Assembly: GCF_036370855.1 (NCBI RefSeq)
Contig: NC_088106.1
Coordinates: 34,920,501-34,984,500 of the forward strand
DNA: 64,000 nucleotides
Source: Dromaius novaehollandiae
Taxonomy: Eukaryota > Chordata > Aves > Casuariiformes > Dromaiidae
Direction of reading: 5' to 3'
In this document: in pieces, positions 45,656 through 55,679 of the stretch
Layout of the letters: every line of letters begins with the position of its first letter
How positions within the stretch are numbered: the first letter of the stretch is position 1
Made by a program: the position numbers and the translations under genes
Notes under the pieces: model-generated
Told to the model about the DNA's origin: nothing
Seen by the model: only the letters and a program-made list of their open reading frames with translations
Database searches by the model: none

Positions 45656-47964
45656 GGGGAATGATGGTCAAGTGAGCAGAGTTACTGTAGAGGAAGGGAG
45701 AGTTAGAGAGCGAGAGCGCAAAGTGTCCGAAGCGTAAAATGAAGCGATTGATTTCAGGAGGGCTCGATCGGTGCAACCCCCAGTTAGTTACCTGGCAATG
45801 GTATTTGGGGAAAGAGGAGGACAGTAGATAGAAGAAAGGTTAAAGCCTCGTGGAATTAAGGCTCCCTCTTGTCGGTTAGAGCAATTAAGTCTCCTAACTT
45901 AGAGCAATTTTAGGAGGATTTAATTTCCTCCAGCAGCATTAACATGGCTTTGCCGATATCAATAGACCGTGGTGGAAATTACTGGAAGGGAGTCGGGAAT
46001 GGAGCTGGAATGAGGAACGCAACGCTGCTTCTGCTGAACTGGGAGAAGTGGCTGTAACACCTCGTGCCCTCTAATTCCCAGGACGAGGCAAGCCTTTTTC
46101 GGTAACGCTTTCCACACCTGCCGACTCTGTGGGAGCGCACCATTAGAAAGCGGCGGTAAGGGAAAGTTGGGTGCCAGTAGCCTGATCCTTACATCCCCTT
46201 TGGGGCCGGAACAAAAATTCTCCGGCTGTGAGAAAGACTGTTCAGCAGCGATCTGGGCTGTAACCATCTTTGAGACTTTTACCCTTGATTGCACAGAGGC
46301 AATCCAATCTCCTCAGTTCCCTCTAAAGTAGGAACGTCGGGGAAATGAAGAGACAGCAGAGTGTCATCTATCCAAGTGGCACAGCGGGCGCTAACCTTAA
46401 TGAGTAGGGCAGGGGTGGGGTTGCTGTGCAAGTGTTACAAGCAGTGGATCTTCTTGTACGTGTCTGAATGGACGGAGGGGCAGAGCATGATTGTGCCAAA
46501 AATGTGGATGCAGAAGGTTTCTGAAAGAATAATCTCTAGCGGCTACTGAGTTTAACTTCCCTTGCACGGCAAGCCCGACTCATCATAGCTTCCAAACCAG
46601 GGGCTGAGGGAAGTGGTATTCGTGGCTCGCGTAGTCTCATTTACCTTGCTCATGTGCGTATTAGATCTGCTTTTGTGCTTACAGACAACTTTGGATTCTT
46701 ATGATTTTCTGCAGAGCTTTGATTTTTTCTTTCTTTCTTTCTTTGCTCTGTACTTTTGCAGGGCAATGGATTTTACTCTGCCTCCATCAACAGGCGCTGG
46801 CTGGCAAAGTCGTCATGTCCCAGCGGAGACTCTTAGGCAGGACGGGAGGAGTTTGGATCTGCAGCTTGCCAGAAGAACGTTGCCCGGGAGGGGTTGCTTG
46901 AGCTATAGGCGCTGGTGCGTATGGCTCGTTCTGTCAGACGCGAAGAGGTTTTTCTTTTTCGGTTGCAGAAATTTTAGCTTGGCTTTACACCTTACTACCC
47001 TAGCGGTAGTATTTTTTTGTATTTATAGATTGCGTTAATCCTAGGCGTTTGGAACCTTGGGGAACAGCTGTATGCTTCTGTGAAGAGCTACAGGCTACCG
47101 CCGCCCTCAGACCTTTGTAAGTTGTCACATGTCAAGAGTGGCTGGGAGAATCCAAATGCCAGTGGAAAGGTTCTCCGCCTGGTCCTGATGAGGAGCCTTC
47201 CGCCATAGGAAGGTTGGCCGCGTCCCTACTGGACTTGTGAGTAATAAGCCGCAATTCAGGGACCGGCAAAGGAGGGGGGGAATAGCGACCGGTAGCCCGG
47301 TCACTATGGTGTTGCTGTTGCTAGCAGGGCCACGAGGTCTGTGTGAAGCCTCACCTGCCTGTTTGGAGCTCTGTTTTGGTCTGTTTACCTGGAATAACCA
47401 GTGAGGTCTAAAATAGGAATTTTTGTGGCTAGATGGGTAAGCCGTGAGCCCACCTGTCTTTGCCTTGCTTTGCTGCTTAATGTCATAACGGCAACTTGGG
47501 ACTGCAGAATAAAAACTGCTACAGCGCTTCAGGGAGGAGCTGCGTTTGCCCAGGTTAGGGAGCCATCATTAAAGCTTGGGGGGCGGGGGGGGGGGGAGAG
47601 ATGAGAGCTCTAAAACGAGAGTCTCCCCGTGACCTTGGTGGTTTGATTCATTTTCAGGATACTGTTCTGAGGGCCGGCAGCTCGAAGAGGAGCAGCTCAG
47701 CCCATTTTGTTGGTTTCGGTGATGCTGTTTTGAGGAAGCATGTAAGTACAGAAGGGGTCTGGAAGGGTTTTTCAAACAAGATGGGAAAGAGCAAGGAAGA
47801 TTTGAGGGTGCGGAAAAACTAGGTGCCACGCGTACTGAAGTTGTTAAGGGCATTTGAGGTTAAGCGTCTGAAAGGGGCTAATGTGCATGGAATAGTAAAA
47901 TACCGTGACCGAACGCAGGGTTCCTCCCCGGCCTGGGCCTGTGCGCGCGCCCTTGCTCTTGCAG

Positions 47965-48059
47965 ACGCAGACGCCCTGGAGCCACAAGGAAACGGGCAAG
48001 CAGGCCCACGAGCGGGCTTTGGGCACAGTGGCGTGCAGCGAGCTCTGTGTGCTCGGCAG
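47965..48059 (+). CDS. Candidate exon (95 bp) in the right-arm-only segment
   Basis: Acceptor CCTTGCTCTTGCAG and donor CGGCAG|gtgagt bound a 95-bp segment open in one frame. It lies within a 150-codon open stretch (47823-48275). The predicted peptide is Ala/Gly/Gln-rich with no recognisable motif. Confidence 0.25.
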
Positions 48060-48099
48060 GTGAGTGGGGTTGGAGCGTGGCAAGGGCTGTTGTGGGCTG

Positions 48100-48950
48100 T
48101 CTGGATCCATCCGGTTCCGCTCCCTGTCCCTCTGTCCAGCGCTCCAGCTTTTCCTTTCTTTCCCCGTGGCTCCGTCCGGTGCCCCATCCCTTTATTTAGC
48201 CACTCCTTCCTCTGCCCGGCTCCCCATCCCGCTTTTACTCTTTCCATCCTTCTGTCGATATCTCCATCCCTCTAACTGGCTCTCTATCGCTCTATCCAGC
48301 TCTTCATCGTCCTCTTTTTCTCCCTATCCCACTACCTGCCCGCTCTCCTTTTGTCCTGCTCCTCGTCCTTCTGCCGCTCTCGTCTGTCTCTCCATACTTC
48401 TCTTTGCCTTCCCAGCCCTCTGTCCGCCCCTCCAGCCTTCTCTTTCTATTTCCATCCCTCTGTTCAGCTCCTAAACCCATCTATTTGCCTCCCTCTCCCT
48501 CTTTTCCCCTGTTCTATCCCATCTCTCTATCTGAATTCCCTTCCCTCTTTTTCTCTCTCCACCTTTCTGGCCAGCTCTTCATCATTCCCATTCTCTTCCC
48601 ATCGCTCCGACCGGCTCCCTGTCGCTCTTTTCTCATCCCCATTCCTCTGCCTGGTTCTCCCCCCTTCTCTTTTGCTTCCTGTCCCTCTGCCCACCTCCCC
48701 TTCCCTCCTCGCCCCTCTCTATTGTTCTGCCCACCTCCCCTTCCCTCTTTTTCTCTCTTCTGCTCCCCGGTCCTCTGTGCAGCCCTCCCTCCATCTGTGT
48801 GGCCCTCTCTCCCTCTCTTTCTATTCCTTTATCCAGTGCCCTGACCCTGGGGCCAGGTCTCTATCCTTCTCTTTCTTTCTCCATCCCTCTGCCAAGCTCT
48901 CTACCCCTCTTTTCTCCTGTTCTGCTCCCTGTCCCCGTGTCCAGCTGGAG
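48100..48950. repeat. CT-rich minisatellite
   Basis: Irregular tandem units of about 25-30 bp on the theme TCCATCCCTCTGTCCAGCTC, almost pure pyrimidine on the plus strand. Long frames across it (48351-49139, 262 codons, Ser/Pro/Leu-rich) are composition effects. Confidence 0.85.
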
Positions 48951-49149
48951 GTCTGTCATTGCTGTGTGTTTTGGCTGGTGCGGCGGGTGTTGAGAGGCAG
49001 CTGGTGCTCAGCAGAGCTGGTGATCAGCAGCGCCCAGAGGGTGCCATCGATCGGCCATGTTTGGGTCACGTCAGACACCTCCGCAGTGACTCTGCCTGCG
49101 GAGGTGCGGGGCTGCGGGTGTGCAGTGGGGGAGAACTAGTGGGCTAGAG

Positions 49150-49797
49150 ATGCCATGGGGTATGTAGTCAACAGCGAAGAGGCTCCTGAGAAAGGTGTCG
49201 CAGAGGCAGAGAGCAGCAGAGGCTCCGAGTCCTCGGGCGTTAGGACAGGCGCTCACGATAGGGCGGTCTGGAGCTGCTGCTGTCGTCTGTCCTACTCGTC
49301 AGCGCGGTCTGCAGTTACGGCCTCTTGTCTGCCCGCGCGCAGCCAGGGCTGCTGCACGGTGCAGCTTGACTCGTGATCGTGACGCTGGCATCGAGCCCAC
49401 TTTTCTGTCAGGTCTGCCTTTATGCAAACTGGTGTCTTCCCTACGTCTACAGCTCAACCCGTGTCATTGATTTAGTGCTTCCTCAGGGGCCATGCTGTGC
49501 TGTCAACACCTCCGCCCCCCTCTCCACTGTCGCTTCCTGATGAAGGATGCTTTGAGTTTATCTTAGTAAGTGCAGTCATTTACGTAGCTTCTGGCTCGTT
49601 TCTTTCCTTGGAACTCCTTGCTCTTTGTTGTTCTGGTCCCTCCAAACAATTTCTGCTTCTAGTATTATTAATGCTGGGCTGTAAACCTTCCAGAGCTTCC
49701 TCCTTTGAAGTCCAGGAGTTCAAGGGGTTCCAGTATTGTTTGTACTTTGAGAGTAAAGGTCTTTCACAACTGATGTCTTAAGTACGCAACTGTCTTA
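49150..49797. other. No gene recognised
   Basis: GC-rich then moderate DNA completing the right-arm-only block. Frames are unsupported. Confidence 0.5.
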
Positions 49798-51370
49798 CCT
49801 GGGATTTTTGTTTTCGCAAGTTACAGTTTCTTTCAGGAGCCAGCTACAACAGTAACTTTGCTATAGCAGAGAAATGGGGTTACGTGTGTACGAGCAACAG
49901 CGCCAGAGTACGCAGCAAAACCATAGTCTACGGTGCCGGTAGCATGAGTCGGTTTCCCATCAGCTCCATCTCTCTGGAGTTTGGAGTTTTTGGAGGCCTT
50001 AGTTTTATCCTGCCTTGGCTGGACAGTGCTTTCTGAGAGTGTCCGTCAGAGGCAGAGTTTCCCTGCAGAGGACCATCTAGCGAAGGCTGGAGGTGGCCAG
50101 GTGCCTGAGCGAGCCTGCCTGTCCGTGAGAGCCGCTCTGACATCTTTGCGATGAAATGGTGCCAGAGAGGGTGACAGAAGCAGCACGGGAGAGTTGGTCA
50201 CAACTGTGGGAACAATCATGGGCCTTGGACTAGGGAAGCAGTTCTAGCAGGAGGGCCGTGCAGTTGCTCAGCTTCTCAGTAACCACTGTGGCCTCTTTGC
50301 AGGTGCCGAAGCCCAGTTGGGCAGTCGAAGGAGCCTCGTCGCAGCTGGGAGCTCTGCAGAGATGCGCGGCTGGCCGTGGAGGATGAGCTCTGACTTGCAG
50401 CGTGGACACAGCTAAGTCTTGGGCTGCATCATACGTGAGCGGGGCTGGGAGGTGCAAGGTGGTTGTCCCCTAGGTGGTTACTGGTGTCGCTGGCTGTGGA
50501 TGTTTGCCCACGGAGCTGAGAGGACCAAACATACTAATTGCCTGACCTGGAGATGAATTAGTGCTTGCAGGCTTTCAGGTAGGTCCAGTGCAAGTGCAGC
50601 TTAGTGCAGTCCCGTGGAATGATGCTTGCACGTGCTCACATTTGAATGGTGGCTAAAACCAAGCCTCTAAACAGCAACTGTAACATGATTCTGGTGCGTG
50701 TCTTCCTGTTCTGCTGTACTTCTAAAGGAAGGGAAAACTTCCTAAGCCGTGGGCAAAACTCCTTCACTTCTCTTGACTGTTTCCAGGCTCTGGAAAGAGC
50801 TTTGGGTGCTCTGATGCTTGTTGCTTAAAGCTGAGGGTTTGGAATTTTTCACTTAAGGTTTATTGTTTAGTTTGTTGTTGAGGGTCTCTCACTCTGGAGT
50901 TACAGTTTATTACTTTCTTTTGTGGGGCTCAGTCTTTATCAGTCAGCGTTTACAGTTTGCTCATGTAGTGATCAGGGCGCAGGATTAAAAATCCAACCTC
51001 ATCCATAAATTTTAAAGCCTCAGCAACCACTGGGGTTCCAAGACTTGCAGTTTGTCACTTAGCGTTCAGGGCTTATGACTTGCTGAGAAATGAGAGGGGC
51101 TAAATCCTTAGATAATAAACTGTAAGCCCTGAAGCCTAAGCGGCAGGCTGCAAACCCTTGTATGGGGTTTGTAACGTTCCCCTGTACCCAGCGTTCAGCT
51201 CTGCGCACTGACCTGAGTTCTGGATTTGATATGGCGCAGGCCCGTCACACTGAGACTGGCAATGTGACAGGTGAGCTGAGAGCTGTGGAAGTGTCTTGCA
51301 GGGCTCTAGTCTGGGGTAGGGCGGAAGTGCAGACAGGTGGGATCAGGCATTTTCCTCTCATCTCTGAGAT

Positions 51371-52004
51371 TGTTAAAGAATAGTGAACTGGAACTGTCTA
51401 GAAATAGCTGCTTAGCACAACTTATATAAAACTTCCTTAGCATGAGTAGCTAAATTTGCTGAAGCCTTAGGCCACACTTGGGAAAAGTAATAAACCTTTA
51501 CCTAGTTTAGTTAAAAAATAGTGCCTCAGAGCTTGTTCAGGCTGGGAAAATAAGGAAGCCACACGCAGTCTGCGTTCCTGTGTCACCCACTCTGAAAGGG
51601 AAGACGTCAAAACAATTGAAAAATAAGACCTTGGGAGACAACCGCCAGACCCAACAAAAACAGAGGTACAACCTTCATCAGAGACCGCAAAAAACAAGAA
51701 TAAGGAGAAAAACAGCTTGCCTCAGAATGACGATGAGACCCAATGAGGAGCAGGAGACCCCAGACCAAAAAATTGCTATTGGTCTAACTACCACATGAGG
51801 GGCGGGAAATGTAAGTTGAAAAAACTATAATTGCCCAGGATTTGTTTACGTTAGGGTCCCTCTTTGGAGGCACCCAGCTCAAGCTGTAATTACGGCATGC
51901 GTGTGATTACAATTTAATTTGTTTTGATTTGGCTCTGAACTTTAGTTGCGGGAACCTAGGGTCGAGCCCTGTTATGGTGGCCGACAAGCCTAATTTCCAT
52001 AACA
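51371..52004. mobile_element. Solo LTR with 5-bp target duplication
   Basis: A 634-bp insertion absent from the left arm, where the flanks are continuous near 26886. Its ends are TGTTAAAG and CCATAACA, giving a TGTTA/TAACA terminal inverted repeat. GAGAT occurs on both sides (51366-51370 and 52005-52009), a 5-bp target-site duplication. Internal signals on the plus strand are TATATAAA near 51424 and AATAAA at 51489-51494, which are close together for one LTR, so orientation is left open. No retroviral genes are attached. The family is not recognised. Confidence 0.88.
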
Positions 52005-52224
52005 GAGATGAATCCTAGCCCTGAAGGAGAAAGCAGAGGAGTAGGCTGTCGGCTACTCAGACACCTGCCACGTCAAGGGCAGCGGCAGGAGCTGACCCTT
52101 CCCCGACGGACGGACGGACGCTGGTGTGGTGATGACTCTTCAGGCATCGCAGGTAAGGGGAAGCATGCTGACACTGAGCTCCATGGCGGACTCGCTTCCA
52201 GCTGTTGTTTCTGCGCAGTAAAAC

Positions 52225-52243
52225 AATAAACAGTTGCTTTATT
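52225..52243. terminator. Two-way AATAAA/TTTATT signal (right arm)
   Basis: AATAAACAGTTGCTTTATT carries polyadenylation hexamers on both strands, followed on the plus strand by GT-rich sequence (CTGTGGTTCCTGCTGTTGG). It may serve convergent transcripts. Exon-like donor sites upstream (GACAG|gtgagc near 51270 and CGCAG|gtaagg near 52152) suggest that a plus-strand spliced RNA ends here. Confidence 0.45.
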
Positions 52244-53299
52244 CTTTGCACTCATCTCTGTGGTTCCTGCTGTTGGTTTGCCTGAAGATGATGCCCAGGG
52301 GAGGAGGTTACACATTGTGTCCGGGGCTGGGAGCTGGTCCCCGAGTCCCTTGTACTTTGGAGTGCCTGTGCTTCCCAGGGAACCCAGTGCTGTTCCCAGA
52401 GCTGCGGGGAATTTCCCTCGTATTGCCTGGGCTCTTGGGGGTGTTTCCCATCATTGTGGGGGCAGCCAGGGCCCCTGCAGGGCTGTGTGAGGTCCCCAGA
52501 CTGCTTCTGGATTTGCTTTCATCACTCCCCAGTGTCCCTTGTGGGTCTGGGGCCAGGGCCTGCGTGCCAGGAGTAGGGAGATAGAGTTTCCATGGGGATG
52601 GGGGGAGCCCGCAGGCACCATCCTGTCAGCTGCACTGAGCCCTGTGACATGCCTTATGACCCCTCTGGTGTGCACTAAGGCCCTTCATTTGTATTTTGCT
52701 TTGCCTCAGAGCCCTGCATTTGCCCTCTGATGCCCTCAGGACCCCTCAATTCACATTTTGTGCCCCCAAGGCCTCTGCGTGCCTTTTGGTGGGCCCTGTG
52801 GTTGTTTTGCAGCATGCCGCAAAGTTCTCTGTTTAGCTTTCTCTCCTGTCCCAGAGTTTTCTGGGTGCTTCTTGGTGGTGCCCCCAGAGTCACTCTGTTT
52901 GTCATTGCCTTTTTCTACTTTTGTTGCACCCAGAGCTCTCCATTTGTTCTCTTGTCCTCTGCATACTCCCCTTTCCTCTCTCTACACCCCAGGGCTCTCC
53001 CTTCAGCTTTCAGCAAGCTGCTCTCAGGAGTGGGGGTGCCTCTGCTGCCCTGGTAGCCCCACCTGTCCCTGATGGGGCTGATGGCCATTCCCTCTCCCCA
53101 GTTCCTGCAGGGCTGCAGCTGTGGACCCTGGGGCTGGGCTGAATGCCAGGTGGAGCTGGGTGACAGGACAGGCCCCAGGTGGGGCCCTGTGGCTGGGACA
53201 GGTGGGACAAGCCCCAGGTGGGGCTGATTGCAAGGGTGGGCACACACCAGGGCCGGGGCTGCATTTGGAGGAAGCTTGTCCTGGGGCTGGTTCCAGATG

Positions 53300-53359
53300 A
53301 TGGAGCTGCTGCTGAGCACTGCTGGCTGGGACCGGCACGGCAGCTGCCCCGTGGAGAAG
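53300..53359 (+). CDS. Candidate 5' coding exon, conserved in both arms
   Basis: An ATG opens 20 codons (MELLLS start, then WDRH and CP) and ends exactly at a consensus donor, AAG|gtgagt, at 53360. The left-arm copy (minus strand, 25606-25547) keeps the start, the length, the MELLLS, WDRH and CP residues, and a weaker GT donor. Conservation could reflect recent duplication alone. The next exon is not identified and the protein is not recognised. Confidence 0.25.
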
Positions 53360-54037
53360 GTGAGTGGGGCCAGGGGAGGCGTGCTCCAAGCTGTGGGTCC
53401 CACGTGTGCTGGGGGTCTGGGTGGATGGGAGCATCCCAGGCAGCGCAATGCAACCGGGGTGCACCGGGGCCAGGGATGGTGGTGTACTGGGGCTGTGGGG
53501 GCCGAGGACGTGGTGGGGAAGAGGGGTACACTGGGACCATGGAGGCGGGGGGAGGTGGTGGTGGCATGGGCGGGGGGGGAAGTAAGGGGGTGCGTTGGGG
53601 TTTGGGTGGGGAGGAAGGAGGTGCAGTGGATCTGCAGTGGTGCTGGGGGGGAAGAAGGAGGGTGCGCCAGGACGGGGGAGGGGGGAAGGCAGGCGGTCCA
53701 CTGGGGCTGTGGTGTGGTTTATTGCGCGGTCGGAGGAGCGCGGGGGGGTGTCCTATGTCTGCTCGGGACGTGTTGGGGAGGGGAAGGAGGGATCCCAGGG
53801 GAAGCCCCAAGGAGCGTCGTGGGGTGGCAGGGGCAACGTCAGAGTTGACCCGGAGCCGGCCGCGGCGGTGTCGGGGGAGCCCCGGGCCGGTGCTGGGGAT
53901 CGCGGGGTCGCGCTCGGGGCTCTGCGGTGGTTTCCAGGGAGACAGGGCGGGAAGGGGAACGGGGGCGGGACGGAAAGGAACGGAATCTCCAGAGGGTCAA
54001 ACCTCACCTAGCGCTGCGGGCGGGGGGGGGCGCCGCT

Positions 54038-54260
54038 GGCATGCCGGGAGCGGTAGTCTTCCGGCACTGGACTTCCGAGCGGCCATTTTTGTTTGCACGG
54101 CATGCCAGGAGATGTAGTTTTCCCGTATTGGGCTTCTGGGAGACTATGCTGTGCCTCTCGAGGTGGCCGGAGGGGCAGTTCTCTGCCAGCGGGGTTCCCA
54201 CCAGCCAGCCGCGTCGTGCTCTATGGCAGGCCAGGAGCTGTAGTTCCAGATGCTGGTGCC
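54038..54260. promoter_or_regulatory. ZNF143/STAF-type promoter module, right arm
   Basis: Reverse-complement counterpart of the left-arm promoter, with GGCATGCCGGGAGCGGTAGT at 54038 and GGCATGCCAGGAGATGTAGT at 54099. Only two tandem units are present, against three on the left. The X-box is kept as GTTTCCAGGGAGAC at 53930-53943. Confidence 0.65.
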
Positions 54261-55171
54261 TTCTCAGCCCTGCAGCAGTGGCCTGCTGTGTCTGTTCCTT
54301 ACTGCGTATGTGCTGCTCACACAAGAGTCCCCATAGGTCACTGGGGATAGTGGAATTTCCCTGGTACAGGGCAGGAAGCATTTTCCATCTCTGGTGTGAC
54401 CAGGCAGGCTTGTCCCCAGGGGCTGGGGCTGTCCCTCTTGGAAATGGGGAGGGCAGGGAGAGTAGGAGGGGCAGTGCGGGCTCCTGGGAGTTGTAGCTTT
54501 GCTCAGGATTGGGGCCAATTAGGCAGCAGCTATGAGGAGCAGCAGTGCTGGGAGGGCACGGTGCAGAGCTGTCCTGCTGTGCAGCACAAGGGAAAGTCCT
54601 CAGGGAAATGTGAACAGCACTGTTTCTGTCCAAGGATCCTAAAACAGCCTGAGAGACCCTGGAACAGCCACCCCACAGCAGTACCGGGGACACCATGCCT
54701 CCTAAAGGCACTGCATTCAGCTGCCTTTAACTGTGTGGAAAGAGCCTGCAGGAGACCTGGCCACAGGTACAGAGAATCCCCAGTTGCCTGGATCTATATC
54801 TCTTTTCTTTACAAAGATGCCATCTCTTTGATGCCTTGCTGCTGCTTCCATCTTGCTTGGTGCCCAAGCCTACTATGTTCAGATCCACCTTTCTTGCTGC
54901 CCTCTGCTCTGTCTGAGCTGCTTGCCAGATCAAAAGGTGTGTGCAGCAAAGAACTAGGCCAAGGTCTCTGCTGCTGCTTGCTATAGGACAAATGGGGATG
55001 AATTGGCAACAGGACAGGAAAGTACGTGTGGATGAGAAACAGCTGCTTTAGAGGTCTAAGATGCAGGGGCAACTGAGAGGAGTGAAAGGAGCAGGGGAAA
55101 ATGGTGATGAGGAAGGTGTGCTGTTAGGGGCAGTACAGTGCAGAAGAGGGAAAAAATTGCTCCTACCATGA

Positions 55172-55177
55172 AATAAA
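55172..55177 (+). terminator. AATAAA polyadenylation signal (right arm)
   Basis: Counterpart of 23621-23626. It lies about 1 kb downstream of the 54.04-54.12 kb promoter motifs. Confidence 0.4.
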
Positions 55178-55679
55178 AACTGACCTTAAGAGAGATTTGG
55201 TTTTTGCTCTTCAGGTTATGAGTATGCGTGACTTCCTGAGAACTGTTCTGAGCATGCAGTGTTGCAGGTCATGACTGCCTGGGCAGCAATCCTCAGCTTG
55301 TCTGCCAAGGCTACACAACAGCTGACAGCCGCCTGTGCAATGAAAGCAAAGGCCAGCTTCTCAGAGGGAAGAGGCAGGCTCCAAGCAGGAAGATTATGGC
55401 AGGTGAGCTAATGCCCCAGAACCTTCAGTTTTCCCCTGTGTCCCCTCAGGACTCCCCCCAGGACTCCCCCATTTGCTCCCTAGTTCCCTCAGGACCAATC
55501 CATTTGCTTTTAGGTGTGCTCCAAGGCACTCCATTTGTTCCCTTGTCCCTTCAAAATTCTTTGCTTCTTTCTAGTTCCTGTGAGATTACTCTGCCGTTTG
55601 GTGTCTGTAGGCCCTCTGGTAGCATCAAGACTCCTGTGTTTGTCCTCTTGTCCTATTAAGTCCCCCCTCTTTTCCCTCT

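Larger units (their letters stand above)
47115..49797. other. 2.7-kb segment present only in the right arm
   Basis: Left-arm sequence passes directly from the counterpart of 47114 (CCGCCCTCAGA) to that of 49798 (GGGATTTTTG) at about 28440. The extra segment contains a possible exon (47965-48059), a CT-rich repeat block (48.1-48.95 kb) and GC-rich DNA. No terminal repeats mark it as a transposon, so it may equally be a deletion from the left arm. Confidence 0.75.

Noticed and set aside
48351..49139. 262-codon Ser/Pro/Leu-rich frame
   Set aside because: Translation of the CT-rich minisatellite.
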